DNA of 64,000 nucleotides from Antilocapra americana (lineage: Eukaryota > Chordata > Mammalia > Artiodactyla > Antilocapridae), in contig ML661885.1 in the NCBI GenBank assembly GCA_007570785.1, positions 17,322,918 through 17,386,917 on the forward strand, read 5' to 3'. Below, in pieces: positions 1-11,826 of this stretch. A program made the position numbers and the translations under genes. The notes under the pieces were generated by a model. The model had not been told where the DNA came from and ran no database searches. It saw only the letters and a program-made list of their open reading frames with translations. The first letter of the stretch is position 1. Each line of letters begins with the position of its first letter.

Positions 1-767
1 ACGTACTATTTTTCCTATTTTGAACCAGTCTGTTGTTCCATGTCCAGTTCTAACTGTTGCTTCCTGACCTGCATACAGGTTTCTCAACAGGCAGGTCAGA
101 TGGTCTGGTATTCCCATCTCTTTCAGAATTTTCCACAGTTTATTGTGATCCACACAGTCGAAGGCTTTCGTATAGTCAATAAAGCAGAAGTAGATGTTTT
201 TCCGGAACTCTCTTGCTTTTTCGATAATCCATTGGATGTTGGCAATATGATCTCTGGTTCCTCTGCCTTTTCTAAAACCACCTTGAACATGTGGAATTTC
301 ATGGTTCACGTATTGCTGAACCCTGGCTTGGAGAATTTTGAGCATTACTTTACTAGCATGTGAGATGAGTACAACTGTGCAGTAGTTTGAACATTTAGCA
401 TTGCCTTTATTTGGGATAGGAATGAAAACTGATCTTTTCCAGTCCTGTGGCCATTGATGAGTTTTCCAAATTTGCTGGCATATTGAGTGCAGCACTTTCA
501 CAGCATCATCTTTTAGGATTTGAAATAGCTCAACTGGAATCCCATCACCTCCACTAACTTTGTTTGTGGTTATACTATCTAAGGCCCATTTGACTTCACC
601 TTCCAGGATGTCTGGCTCTAGGTGAGTGATCACACCATCGTGATTAACTGAGTTGTGAAGATCTTTTTTGTACAGTTCTTCTGTGTATTTTTGTCACGTC
701 TTCTTAATATCTTCTGCTTCTGTTAGGTCCCTACCATTTCTGTCCTTTATCGAGCTCATCTTTGCAG
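1..767 (-). mobile_element. BovB (RTE-type) LINE fragment, reverse-transcriptase part, antisense
   Basis: Read on the minus strand this is the reverse-transcriptase region of a BovB LINE. The reverse complement near 150-190 encodes the motif-A string FIDYTKAFD followed by a VDH, which is the BovB form of the catalytic aspartate motif. The sequence is the same region as the plus-strand BovB at 58.0-59.8 kb and aligns with it by eye over several hundred bases. The element is cut by the window edge at position 1 and stops near 767, where BovB similarity ends. An open frame of 107 codons on the plus strand (40-363) is only the antisense of this domain. No BovB 3' tail is present, so this is an internal piece or its 3' end lies outside the window. 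Confidence 0.93.
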
Positions 768-1186
768 TGCTAAAAGACTGAAGTAGGTGATGTGATCTAA
801 TCAAGGAAGTGCAGAAAAGGATTCATTGAGAAAGAGAGAACTGAGCTAATGTCTAAATACTAAGTCAAAGTTAACTTGGAAAAAAGAAAGAAAGAAGGTA
901 AAAGTATCCTCGTTGGGAAACTGATAAAAGCAAAGGCTTTTGGGTGCAGGAAGAAGCACTGTGAATATGAAGATAGAAAGGACAATCATTGTAAGTATTG
1001 CAAAGGGAGAAATGAGTATTGTGAAGAATATTACTCTCGAGGTATGTAGGTGTCAAAACCAACATCTTGTAGATAATATTAAGGCTTTTGTTTTTCCTCA
1101 GAGTGAGGAAGTCTAGTTGTTTTAAGTAGAAAGATGATGTGAACAGTTTTACATTTTGAATATGTTACTGGCTGCAGTTCAATGAC
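768..1186. other. No gene; possible ancient interspersed repeat
   Basis: The purine-rich stretch has the feel of an old mammalian dispersed repeat that continues after the two insertions at 1187-1546 (to about 1830). I cannot name the family. A short GAAA-type run lies at 881-897. No coding signal is visible. Confidence 0.35.
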
Positions 1187-1310
1187 TGTTGTTCAGTCGC
1201 TCAGTCATGTCTGACTCTGCGACCCCATGGACTGCAGCATGCCAGCCTTCCCTGTCCTTTACCATCTCCTGGAGCTTGAACAAATTTATGTTCATTGAGC
1301 CAGTGATGTC
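1187..1310 (-). mobile_element. BovB 3' end fragment, antisense
   Basis: The block begins with the 'gttcagtcgctcagtcatg' tail and runs into 'ggagcttgaacaaa' and 'ttcattgagccagtgatg', which is the antisense of the last part of BovB. It is heavily 5'-truncated and is followed closely by a Bov-tA SINE. Confidence 0.8.
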
Positions 1311-1339
1311 TGATTGGTTTGGAGCAAAGGTAGGTATGA

Positions 1340-1546
1340 GTGTATGTTAGTTGCCCAGTCATACCTGACTCTTTGTGACCGCATGGACTGCAGAGCATCA
1401 AGCTTCCCTGTCCTTGGGATTTCCCAGACAAGAATACTGGAGTGGATTGCCATTCCCTTCTCTAGGGGATCTTTCTGACCTAGGAATCGAACCCTGGTCT
1501 TCTGCATTGCAGGCAGATTCTTTACCATCTGAGCCACTAAATGCCC
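1340..1546 (-). mobile_element. Bov-tA-type SINE, antisense
   Basis: This tRNA-derived ruminant SINE is seen in reverse: the tail 'cctgactctttgtgacc' is at the left, the 'tactggagtggattgcc' body is in the middle and the tRNA-like head is at the right. The B-box region reads 'aatcgaaccctgg' and the head ends 'gagccactaaatgccc', diverged from the usual 'gagccaccagggaagccc'. Confidence 0.92.
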
Positions 1547-2569
1547 AGATATGAGTAGATCAGCCCAGAGACCTGGTGGTCCCAATAACACATAGCTTGG
1601 ATGAAAGTGCTGGTAGGGAAAATGAGATGATACAAATTGATTTCAGAAAATTTTTGAGGACAAATGTAAGGGATTTGGTAATGAATTGAATATGGGGAGT
1701 GTGTAGGAGATACTTCAAAAATGATTTCTGAGTTTCTAGATTGCTTAAATGAATGGCTGGTGGTACCCTAAACTGAGAGAAGGAATATATGAAGAAGCCA
1801 TAGGCTACACTGTTTATTCAGGTTTGTACATATTAAATGTGTGCATTTTAGACCTCTGAGAGCAAATAGTGATCTAATTTAGACTTTTGAAAGTATGTTT
1901 CTATAATATTTGTAGTATGTCTTGGACTGAATTTTCGGTATGGTATCAAACCATTTTTTTCCCTCTTTTTTAGACAACAGACAGAAATATATTAAAATAA
2001 AGGCAGTCTTTATTATCTCCTTTCTTTCATTTTAATTTCCAACCATCACCCATAGGGATCTCAGACTTAGATTCAATATAGGAGAGGATTATTGGTTCTT
2101 TGCTGCTTACCATGATTATAATAATACCCTCTCTCAATATTGAAGGTAGTAGTATCTAATGTTAGGCTTGTCCCAATATTGAGGAATATCTCGGCATTTC
2201 ATAGAAGTGTGATAATTTGAAGGGTAGCCCTATGTTGTTCCCTCTGAAGAGCAGAGGGTGATCAGGACCAAAAGTATGAGTTTAAGAAAGAAAGCTACAA
2301 TCATAAAATTGCATTGTTCTGATTTTCAACCAGAAATCCTATGGTTAATCTTTAATTTCTGACAATATGGTAAATTATATGTCTATAGAAACCTTCTCAT
2401 TGGTAAAAACTAAAAAATGCCAGACAGAATATATTTTTCTTTCTTTCTTTGATATTTTAAACTATAGAATCACCATTTAATTATCTGGCCACTATATCTT
2501 ATACACTGGATTATATGCTTTCTATATATAAATTTTTAATTTTTTAAAATTTATTTTTATTGTTTTGTT
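1547..2569. other. No gene seen; AT-rich
   Basis: The first 280 bases look like the continuation of the ancient repeat interrupted at 1187. The rest is AT-rich and I recognise nothing in it. Confidence 0.4.
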
Positions 2570-2830
2570 TTCTCTTCAATTTTTATTGAGCTATAGCTTA
2601 CATACATCATGAAATGATGACCACAGAACATTTAGTGACCATGTATCATCTCATATAGATACAAAATAAAAGGAAAAGAAAAAGCTATTTTTCCTTATGA
2701 TGAGAGCTCTTGTAACAACTTTTATATGTAACATGCAGAAGTATCACTTATATTAATTATTTTGTACATTATATTCCTAGTAACTTATTTATCTTATAGC
2801 TAGACATTTGTAACTTTTGACCTTCAGACC
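2570..2830 (-). mobile_element. Old L1 3' end, antisense, degenerate
   Basis: The 'atttttattgagctatagctt' type start and the later 'gtaacttttgacctt' match the antisense of the 3' untranslated region of older mammalian L1 elements. Many substitutions are present and no poly-A tract can be defined. Confidence 0.55.
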
Positions 2831-3469
2831 TATATATAATGCATATAATATATATGTAGTTCAGAAAAAAATATATGTATATTTAAATTACTTAACTGCG
2901 TAGCTGAGTTGGTGGGAAAGTAAGGGGAATTCTCAGAGTCCATGAACAACATGAAATCACTAATCAGGAAAAGTAAGCAAGCGTTGAGACAGACATTTTT
3001 TTGGTGATATTTGGCAATTCCTCTGGAAGTTCAGGATGTAAGGGAGCTTTTTTGATAAGCAAAAAAAAGCTTTGGCTGGCAAAAATTGGTAGGTTAGACT
3101 GGAAATCCTCTGCATAAATAGGGTCTTTAGAAGGCAACTCTTACTGTGAGTTAATTAAGCAAATAAGATGCAGAGAGTGAAAAAAAGAGAAGAGAGAGGG
3201 AGTGTGAGCAAGCAGATGCTATTGAGAGAGTGAGAATAGTTAACTTTCTTAGTCTTGGTTCTGAATAAAGTGGAAGAAACAAAGTTTCAACAGAATGAAA
3301 TTCCCAACCTTACCCTTATGTAATTCAGGTTCACATGTAACCTAAAAACATCTAAAGATAAAATTTCAGTTTTAAGGTTGGTCATAGCCCCATATACTTG
3401 GCAGAAGCAAGCAAAAATGTGAGGAAGAAAAGAAAAAAATTTAAAACAAAGCTTTAATTCCTACAGATA
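2831..3469. other. No gene seen
   Basis: The stretch holds short AT-rich runs near 2840-2890 and a purine-rich segment at 3170-3230. I recognise no repeat family or coding sequence. Confidence 0.4.
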
Positions 3470-4338
3470 AAATTTCAAAGAGCTTGAGATTGCATTAAAA
3501 TATAATCACTAATTAGAAGCAACAAATCCAAAAAGATGGTAGCTACTGGAACTTTTATTTATAGAATATAAATTAACTATATTTAAAATTAATTATGTTT
3601 AATATGTAATAGTTAGTATAAATTATCAAAACTATAGTAAAAGATAAGAACAAACGTACATTTGAAAAACCACAGCAGTAGTTTTGAGAGATTTTAAAAA
3701 ATTAACCAATGGAAGTTGAAATATGTTGTATGGGTTTTACAGCAGAGGAGACAACTGAAAGGGAATTTTTTGAAATAAAAGATAGATCTGAAAATGTTAC
3801 ATAGGATATTGGACATAGAGACAAAGCTAGAAAATATGAAAGATACTTTAAAAGATAAGGAGGATAGAAAGAGAAAGTATAACACATCTAATTGGAAAAT
3901 CAGAAAGAGGGAATGGAAAAAATAGGGGTGAAACAATATTCAAAGGGATAATGGATGAAATGATTTTTGAAGTAATGAAAGTCACCAGTTTTCATATTCA
4001 CAAAGTAAAACATACATCAAGTCAATTATACACTATAGTAGTATAACCACAGAACACCTTCATATATTGTGGTAAAATCACCAAACTTTGTGCAAGGTGA
4101 AGAAAGGAGGAAAAAAGAGAAAAACATAGGAGAGTAATAGGTGGTAGAAACAGATCCAAATGTATCAATGTCACAATAAATATAAATGGGTTAAAATTTC
4201 TAGTTAAGAGAAGTTATCAGGCACAAAACAAAACCCATGGGAGGAAATGTCAGTTCTATTGTTTATGGAAATATCCCTAAAGAATACAAAAACTGTTAAA
4301 AATAACAGAGAAAGGAAATTCTAAAGCAAAATGTATCG
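3470..4338 (+). mobile_element. Ancient L1 remnant, ORF1 to ORF2-start region
   Basis: The stretch 3790-4000 reads like a worn L1 ORF1: 'gaaaatatgaaagatac', 'gaggatagaaagagaa', 'atctaattgg', 'caatattcaaagggataatgg' occur in the L1 order. Further on, 'atgtcacaataaatataaat' followed by 'gggttaaa' corresponds to the start of ORF2. Reading frames are broken everywhere. It is probably the 5' part of the element that continues at 4890, interrupted by the LTR-like block at 4340-4885. Confidence 0.6.
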
Positions 4339-4339
4339 C

Positions 4340-4885
4340 TCTATGTAGTAGATAGCATCTGAGGTGGCCCCCACTGATCCTTGTGGGGATATTCGTGGTT
4401 TTGTTTAGTCTCATCCATGAATGTATAGGCATGCTCTGTTTAACTAGTAAGATATTCTATTCAGTAGAAACCACAGTATAACACTTCTGAGATTAGGTTA
4501 GGAAAGACAGTGTAGCCTCTAAACTTTGCTGTCTTGGAGCACTGTTCCAGGGAAATCAACTGCAATGCATTTTGGACATACACACAGCCCTGTGGAGAAG
4601 TAGATGTTTAAACAATTGTGACTTTTTTCCAATAGACAGTACCAATTTACCAGCCAATCAAGTGAGCTATTTTCAAAGCAAATCCTCTTCCCTAGTCAAG
4701 CCTTCAGTTGTTGGCATCCTTGACAACTTGATTGTAACCGTGAGAGATTCTGAGACAGAACCTCCAAGCTAACCTGCTCCTAAACTCCTGACCGAGAAAA
4801 ACTATGAATAATTTTCAGTGTTGTCTTAAGCTATTAAATCTTAACGTAATTTATTATGCAACAACATATAACTTACACACTAAGA
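4340..4885 (+). mobile_element. MLT1-like (MaLR) LTR
   Basis: The end of this block carries the recognisable MaLR tail: 'aaaactatgaataattttc', 'ttaagctattaaat' and 'ttatgcaacaacatataact'. Upstream, 'cttctgagattaggtta', 'cagccctgtggaga' and 'caagccttcagttgt' occur in the family order. An open frame of 66 codons at 4572-4772 falls inside it and is not a gene. The exact subfamily was not determined. Confidence 0.65.
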
Positions 4886-5913
4886 TAGAATTTTGACTAA
4901 ACAAGTTAATATAACTTTAAGCCTTCATGATTCCTACTATATTTTCAGAATAAACTAGGTCATAATTTATAGGCATTTTAATATACTATTATATATAGAG
5001 AGTTAACACAACTGTCTTAGTAATTCTTCTGTTGACCAGTCACTAAAACAGTAGGTATATGGAAAATTTTACAAATTTTAAAAGACTAATGTCATGCAGC
5101 CAAATAATGATTACAAAACATAACACATTGTTGCAATCTTGCGTTTATTATATAGAAATGCAAAATTGACTCAACATTAGGAATCTGTTAATGTATTCAT
5201 CATATTAATTAATCAGTATCATCTTATAAGTACAGAAAAAGTCAGCTATAAAGTGTAGCTACCAAAAGTTTTTAATAAACATCTCACTCTGTGGTGAATC
5301 ATTGAAGTCCAGAGTGAAGTCAATAATACCTATTTTCACATCAGTTCAATATTGTACTGCAGATTATAGCCAGGGTAAAAAGAAGACAGAAGGAATAAAA
5401 TTTAGTAAACTTGAAGGTGAAAAAAACAAAATTTAACTTGTTATATAGATGATATGATTTCCCATTTAGAAAAAAATCTAAAAGTTATTAATCACTTTCA
5501 ACTATAAAATCAAAACACAAAGTTAAGTACAAATCTATATATTAATAATTGGTTAATATTTTAGTCTGTAAAAATGTTCTATTATACTACATGAATTATA
5601 AGACACTTCAGAATAAAGAAAAAATGTAAGCTCTTTTCATTGATATTATAAAATTGTGTTGAAAAACTTTAAAAGACACTCAGATAAATGGAGAATCACA
5701 TTATGGACATGAAAACACTATTTTTAAAATGATAGTTTTCTGTAATTGGTTTATGATTTAATGGAATTCTATCAAGTCTCGACAAGACTTTTCATGAAGA
5801 CTGACTATCTCATCTTAACATATATGGTAGATCAGATGGACAAGAATGCTAATTCATTTCTGAAAAAGTACAAGGAGTGACCTCTTGCTCTGTCAGATAT
5901 CAAGATCTACTTT
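4886..5913 (+). mobile_element. Ancient L1 remnant, reverse-transcriptase region
   Basis: From about 5340 the order 'attgtactgcagattatagc', 'cagggtaaaaagaagac', 'tagatgatatgatttcc' matches L1 ORF2 around the catalytic FADD motif, here mutated. The frame is lost. The piece continues the L1 remnant of 3470-4338 and is cut again by the SINE at 5915. Confidence 0.6.
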
Positions 5914-5914
5914 A

Positions 5915-6064
5915 GTCTTCCTGGTGGCTCAGACAGTAAAGCATCTGTCTGCAATGCAGGAGCCCCGGGTTCGATCCCTGAGTTGGAAAGATCCACTGGA
6001 GAAGGCAATGCCAGCCCACTGTGTTAGTTCAAGAATGGATTGCTGGAACAGAATGCTTTGCTCA
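5915..6064 (+). mobile_element. Bov-tA-type SINE, sense, body degraded
   Basis: The head 'cttcctggtggctcagac' and the intact B-box-like 'gggttcgatccctgag' are clear, followed by 'ggagaaggcaatgccagccc'. The 3' half is diverged. It sits inside the ancient L1. Confidence 0.88.
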
Positions 6065-6065
6065 T

Positions 6066-6800
6066 AAACAACCCACACATATATAGAAACTTTTTCTTTT
6101 AGTCAACATTGTGGACCAGTGGTGAAAGTTTAGTCTTCTGGACAAGAGTTAGGGAAATTGGCAATTCACATGGGAAAGACAGAAGTGAATCCCACCTCTT
6201 ACTTAAAAATCAATTTCATTTGGGTTAATAAATTAACTTTTGAAAAGAGACATAAGAGTATATCTTTCTGATCTTTTCCATGAGAAGATTGCTTTTAGAA
6301 AGAATCACAACCATAAAGAGATAGGTTGATAAATTTCACTTCATTCAAATTATGAGCTTTGTCCATGGCAAGGCACTATAAAAACAGTGAAGTGACAGTC
6401 TAAAAGCTGGAAGGAAATTTTGCTCTGCCCATAATCAAGTCAACTTAGAATCTAGAATATATACAAGTTATATACTTATACTTAATAAATAAAAGATTAC
6501 CAGTAGAAAAGCAGGAATAAGGCATGGATAACCTTTCATAAAAAGTAAAAATAACCAAGAAATATTTGTATACACACTGGCGCTAATCTCTAATAATGGA
6601 AAGGCAAATTTAAACTGCATTGACTATTACACCTCACCATATTTCCAGGAATAAATAGCCACATCAGCATTAGTGAGCAACAGGAACTAGCATACATTGT
6701 GACAGCATACATTATGACATAGTATGTGACAGCATACTGTGTGACCTAGCATACATCAGAAGACCATTTGAAGTTAATGGTAAAATTAAGCAATAACATG
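6066..6800 (+). mobile_element. Ancient L1 remnant, C-terminal ORF2 region
   Basis: The order of 'tggttgataaatttcac' type sequence, 'aaagctggaaggaaatt', 'tctagaatatatacaagt' and 'ttccaggaataaatagcc' follows the C-terminal third of L1 ORF2. Degeneration is similar to that of the upstream pieces. A loosely repeated 'gacagcatac' motif occurs at 6698-6738. Confidence 0.5.
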
Positions 6801-6884
6801 CAGCCAGCAGTTCAACTGCTGATTATACCGGAGGGGAGCTCCTCAAGCTGATCAGGCCAGGGAAACCATATTTTAAAATTTTCC

Positions 6885-6947
6885 CTTCTTCCTTTCCTCC
6901 TTTGCTTCTTTCCCTTCCTCTCCTTCCTTCCTTCTTCATCCTTCAAC
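6885..6947. repeat. Polypyrimidine tract
   Basis: The plus strand is almost pure C and T over about 60 bases, with 'cttcc' repeated irregularly. Confidence 0.8.
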
Positions 6948-7083
6948 ATGGTTGTGATACTCATTAGAAATACAGTTTAACTTCATTTATTTCATCTCAT
7001 TTTTCAATTTTTTCCTGCTTCTCATTCTTATTTACTTTGATTTTTTTCAGTGTGTGTATTTTGCTTTCAAAAGTGAAAACTAT

Positions 7084-7094
7084 GTACATATATA

Positions 7095-7151
<57 letters not shown>

Positions 7152-7152
7152 A
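7084..7152. repeat. Compound microsatellite (TG)n(TA)n(GA)n
   Basis: Three dinucleotide runs follow each other directly: TG, then TA, then GA. Such a tract is likely to vary in length between individuals. Confidence 0.95.
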
Positions 7153-8616
7153 TTAGTTACAGAAGCCACATTGTCTTCTGTACCTCTTATCTCTTTCTCA
7201 CTATACCTGTCTTATGAGTAATCAACTTCATTGGGGTTTTTTGCAAGGATTGGAAGAAATGTAAATCAATCACTCCTCTATCTATCAACATAGGTAAATC
7301 TCATAAACACAATATTCAGAAAAAAATGATCAAAGAATATGCTATAGTAATGTTTCATTTGTATAAAGGCTCAAACAGAAACAATAGTATATCATTATTA
7401 TTAATTCAAAGATATGTGATAGAACTCAAGGAAAAGTAAGGAAATATTAAGATAGACTAGTAATTAACTCTAGGAGGGGGTTCCATAAGGAAATAAACCC
7501 AGGGGACTTCATAGTCATTATTTATGTTCTACATCATAAACAGTATTGGACAAATGTATATTTATTTTATTATTATTATTAAAAGGAATAGATCTTAAAT
7601 TTTATTTTGTTTGTATTGAGATTTGATATAAAATTACTAAAATTATAAATATGCAAAATTTAAATTAGGACTTTTCTGAGAGATCTGTAAACCATGTATA
7701 TAGGAAGATATTCTTGAATGAGAAGGCTCAGAATTGTAAAGCTTTGAGTCCATGTGCATATGTACATTGACCCAATTCCAATCAGAAAAATAATAAAATA
7801 AAATTCAAAAATTAAATACCCACAAATATCCAAAGGCATGTGAGAGATATGAGGTCATTATTCTATACTGAGTTTCAGTGTATGGATTTAATTGCAGCAA
7901 CATGAAAACCTTGTTCTTAAGGTGTTTAGAGATTAAAAATATATATATATATGTGATATAATGTCTATATTCAGTGAGTTGGCTAGACTGTTGTAGAATG
8001 AATGCTGAGATCCATGTGACTGAAAATTGCACTTGTACACAGGAATGCCAAATCTCCACTCTGCTACTTAGTAAGACCTCCTGATTTTAATCAGAACACT
8101 TAGCCGCATTATCTGGTTTTCTGGTATCTAAAATTAAGAAAACAATAGTATTAAAAACTTCTCAGAATTACTGCAGAAACTATGAGAGAAAACATATGTT
8201 TAATATTATACATTAGTAGACAAAAACTATTTGTCTAACCCTTATGCTAGTAAAAGATCCTATGAAATAAGGTTTTTTTGAAGTTTTTCTTTTGAATATG
8301 ATATTCATAATACTGTAGTGTGATTTTTTCCATATTGTGAGCATCTATGTCAGTCTTTCCTTGTAGCTGTAATAAATTTAAATAATTAAAATTTATTTTA
8401 TATATATCACTTGATAAAATAAAATTTTACAAAGCATTCTTCTTTCCATCCTCTGCAAAAGTTAGAAAAGTATGAATGAGTAGGTGACTTGCCATATTGG
8501 ATATTAGTTGAATTTTACAATTATAATCATTAAAGCTCTGTGATACTGATTGAGAAAAGAAGGCTAGAGCAGTGGAACAATATAAGAGCTCTGAAACTGA
8601 TCTTACTGTTTAAAAA
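7153..8616. other. No gene seen; AT-rich
   Basis: The stretch is strongly AT-rich with a short TA run at 7938-7952. An 84-codon open frame on the minus strand (7805-8059) has no recognisable domain and I do not call it. Confidence 0.45.
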
Positions 8617-8684
8617 TTCATTCAGTTCAGTCACTCAGTTGTGTCCGAGTCTTTGTGATCCCGTGGACAGCAGCATGCCAGGCC
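8617..8684 (-). mobile_element. BovB/Bov-tA 3' tail fragment, antisense
   Basis: The 'cagttcagtcactcagttgt' start followed by 'gatcccgtggacagcagc' and 'atgccaggcc' is the antisense 3' end shared by BovB and Bov-tA. The doubled 'cagttcag' start favours BovB. Only about 68 bases survive. Confidence 0.8.
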
Positions 8685-9317
8685 ATATATTTTATATGAT
8701 ATAAATCTTAATATGTAGATTAGTATATAGATACTATAATACATCTGTGAAAAACTATTCAGAAAGCATTTATGGATACCATTTGGAATTAAAAAGTATT
8801 AGTGAAATATAAAAATAGTGAAAAAGGAGAGAAAAGAGCAAATAGCTATCTGATCTTTGGGTAAGGAAAACTTTATATATAAGCATGAAACATCATAAGA
8901 AACTAAAAGCAATAATAGATATGATAGAAGATAAATACTGTATAAATTATATAGAAGCATCATAACATAAAAATTAAACAATTTATGGATAGTATATCCC
9001 ATAAATATTACAGGTTTGGATTTAACTCCTTAACACACAAAGAACTCCATAAATTAAGAAGAAAATTTCTCAAACTTTAATAAAGTTGATACATTTAAAT
9101 ACCACAATTTTATAAAAACTCACCTTCCTTGGTATGAAAATTATGCTGGTAGAACTCAATGTCCCTTAGGAGTTGCTCAGCTAAAATAAAAATCTGTTTT
9201 TTTTCACATAACAACCCCAAAGTCTCTGGTCTGAGTTGAATGATATTTGTGTTTCATATGGTCATTTGGGAGACTCTGGTCATTTCTTGTTGCTTTGTTA
9301 TCTCCTTGGGTAGTAGT
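8685..9317. other. No gene seen; AT-rich
   Basis: I see no repeat family and no coding signal here. Confidence 0.4.
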
Positions 9318-9500
9318 GGGCATTTTTTTCTGTAAAGGGCCAGATAACAAATATTGTAGGATTTGGGGCCTGTGGTGTCTGTTGTAATTACTCAGTTCTG
9401 CAGCTGTAGGGTAAAAGTGGCCATACAGACATAAACAGATATAACTGTGTTCCAATAAAACTTTATTCACTAAACCAGGCTGCTCTTCAGTTTTATGACC
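9318..9500 (+). mobile_element. hAT-Charlie-like nonautonomous DNA transposon
   Basis: The string 'ctgtaaagggccagataaca' followed by 'caaatattgtagg', 'aattactcagttctgc' and 'gtgttccaataaaacttta' matches a common old mammalian hAT-Charlie-type element as I remember it. Family number and exact ends were not determined. Confidence 0.65.
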
Positions 9501-11040
9501 CTTGCCCTGGAGCTCTGTCTTGTCTTGCCCTGCCTGGTTGACGCTAAATCACAGGCACATTTGCACTCCAGATTGCAAGAAGGACAGAGCCTGGAGGATT
9601 TTATGCACAGTATCTTAAGGCCTAGACACATAAGAAGCGAGCATTATTTTTGATCACATGCCATTGGAGCAAACATGACTACCCAGCTGCAAAGGTGGCC
9701 TGGAAACATAGTCTCTAGTGCCAAAGTGCCCAGTTATAATCCTCTTGCTGTGGAAGGAGGGGCATATCTTTGCCAGTTGTGTCTGCCAAACTAGTAGTCA
9801 AATAAATCCAAAATTGCTTCATAATTTTATAATAAATGATATAAATAAATATTCTCAAAGAACACAAATTTTAATATCCAGTGTTGGCATTATATCATTA
9901 CTAGTAATTTTTGTAATAGCAGATAATTATTGGTATCTTAATATATATCCAACACCCTTTAGCCATAACACACCTTACATCCTGTTACCCATAACAGTGC
10001 TCAGAAGATGGTTACATTTATCGTCACCACTTTCCAAATGAATGTGTGAGTTTTTGAGTTTAAAGACTAAAGTGGACAATTAGGAAGCATTGGAGCTATA
10101 ATTTCACTGCAGCCACCCCTGTCCCAAAGCCTGTTCTCTTCTCTACTATATAATTAAAATAAGAAATCAGACCTCTTTTGTGTCGAGTGCAGTAACACTA
10201 TAGGTCAAAATCTATACAGAAATTTATGCCATCTAACTTAATAATTCTGTTTCTAGGGTATTTTCCTCTTTTAAAATAATTAATGATGTTGTCAAAGTCA
10301 TTATAGTTCCATTTTCCAGAAACTGAAAAATGCTTTTCATATAATAATGATATAAGGCAATACTCAAGACATAATACAGTACAAAAAGAAAAGAATTGGA
10401 AAAAACTCCAAATAGAGAATATTCTATTATAGCATATATTTATATTTATATAATGTATATATGTACACAAATATAAGTGTATGTCTAGTATGAGAAAATA
10501 TTGAGTTGTAATTTGAATGTTAAAAATTATAGGTTAGTTTTTCTTTATACTTTTCTATATAGAATCCTAAGTAATAGTCATACTTTTTATTTACATTCAA
10601 ATATCAGTGCTAATAGGTAAAAATGACTATAAAGTCTGTAAGTTTTTAGTGCTAATAAAATGCTTAATATTGTTAATCAAACAAGAATGAACATTATTAG
10701 AAAACTGATTAAACTCAGTAAATTAAACTTAGATTAGATTCATTTTGTATATTGGCATGTTTTCAGTTATATAAAGAGTATATATTCTTGGTATAAGTAT
10801 GTCTTTTCATGTAGCTGCTTTTATGTTTCCACTTTGCTAGCTTTTCATCTTATATGCCTATTGTTAGGCCATATTATTGATATATTTTTTTGGTGTTAAT
10901 TTCTGCCAGGAAAGGGCATATCTTTGAAGTTCTTTCTGTTGTATTGTTTAATATAGCACTAATAAGATTTCAATTTCCTTAGCTGAGCTTTTAAATTTTA
11001 GTTGGTAATAGAGTGGATCAGTGGTATTTAAGTATACACA
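9501..11040. other. No gene seen; possible old repeat at 9530-9790, then AT-rich
   Basis: The GC-richer part at 9530-9790 may be another worn mammalian repeat, which I cannot name. The rest is AT-rich, with TA runs around 10435-10470. Open frames of 107 and 90 codons (9718-10041 plus, 10198-10470 minus) show no domain. Confidence 0.4.
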
Positions 11041-11826
11041 GTTCAGTTCAGTCACTCAGTAGTGTCTGACTTTTCACGACCCCATGGACTTCAGCACGCC
11101 AGGCTTCCCTGTCCATCACCAACTCCCAGAGCCTACTCAAACTCATGTTCATTGACTTGGTGATGCCATTCAACCATCTCATCCTCTGCCATCCCTTTCT
11201 GTCCCCTGCAATCTTTCCCAGCATCAGGGTCTTTTCCAATGAGTTGGTTCTTCATATCAGGTGGCCAAAGTTTTGGAGTTTCAGCTTCAACATCAGTCCT
11301 TTCAATGAATATCCAGGACTGATTTCCTTTAGGATGGACTGGATTGATCTCCTTGCAGTCCAAGGTACTCTCAAGAGTCTTCTCCAACACCGCAGTTCAA
11401 AAGCATTAATTCTTTGGCACTCAGCTTTCTTTATAGCCAACTCTCACATCCATACATTACTACTAGAAAAACCATAGCTTTGACTAGATGTACCTTTGTT
11501 GGCAAAGTAAGGTCTCTGCTTTTTAATATGCTATCTAGGTTGGTCATAACTTTTCTTCCAAGAAGCAAGCATCTTTTAATTTCATGGCTGTAGTCACCAT
11601 GTGCAAAGATTTTGGAGCACAAGAAAATAAAGTCTGTCACTGTTTCCATTGTTTCCCCATCTATTTGCTACAAAGTGATGGGACTGCATGCCATGAACAT
11701 AGTTTTATGAATGTTGAGTTTTAAGCCCACTTTTTCACTCTCTTCTTTCACTTTCATCAAGGAGCTCTTTAGTTCTTCACTTTCTGCACTAAGGGTGGTG
11801 TCATCTGCACAATGGCTCACCAAATA
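11041..11826 (-). mobile_element. BovB LINE, 3' part, antisense
   Basis: The block opens with the BovB tail in reverse ('gttcagttcagtcactcag') and runs through 'ccaaagttttggagtttcag', 'ctttctttatagccaac' and 'ccatctatttgctacaaag' to 'gtggtgtcatctgcaca'. In the minus-strand reading this last part lies next to the reverse-transcriptase motif C. It is a 5'-truncated insertion of about 786 bases. Several overlapping open frames of 62-110 codons here are shadows of it. Confidence 0.93.

Noticed and set aside
40..363. 107-codon plus-strand open frame
   Set aside because: It is antisense to the BovB reverse-transcriptase domain, which reads correctly on the minus strand.
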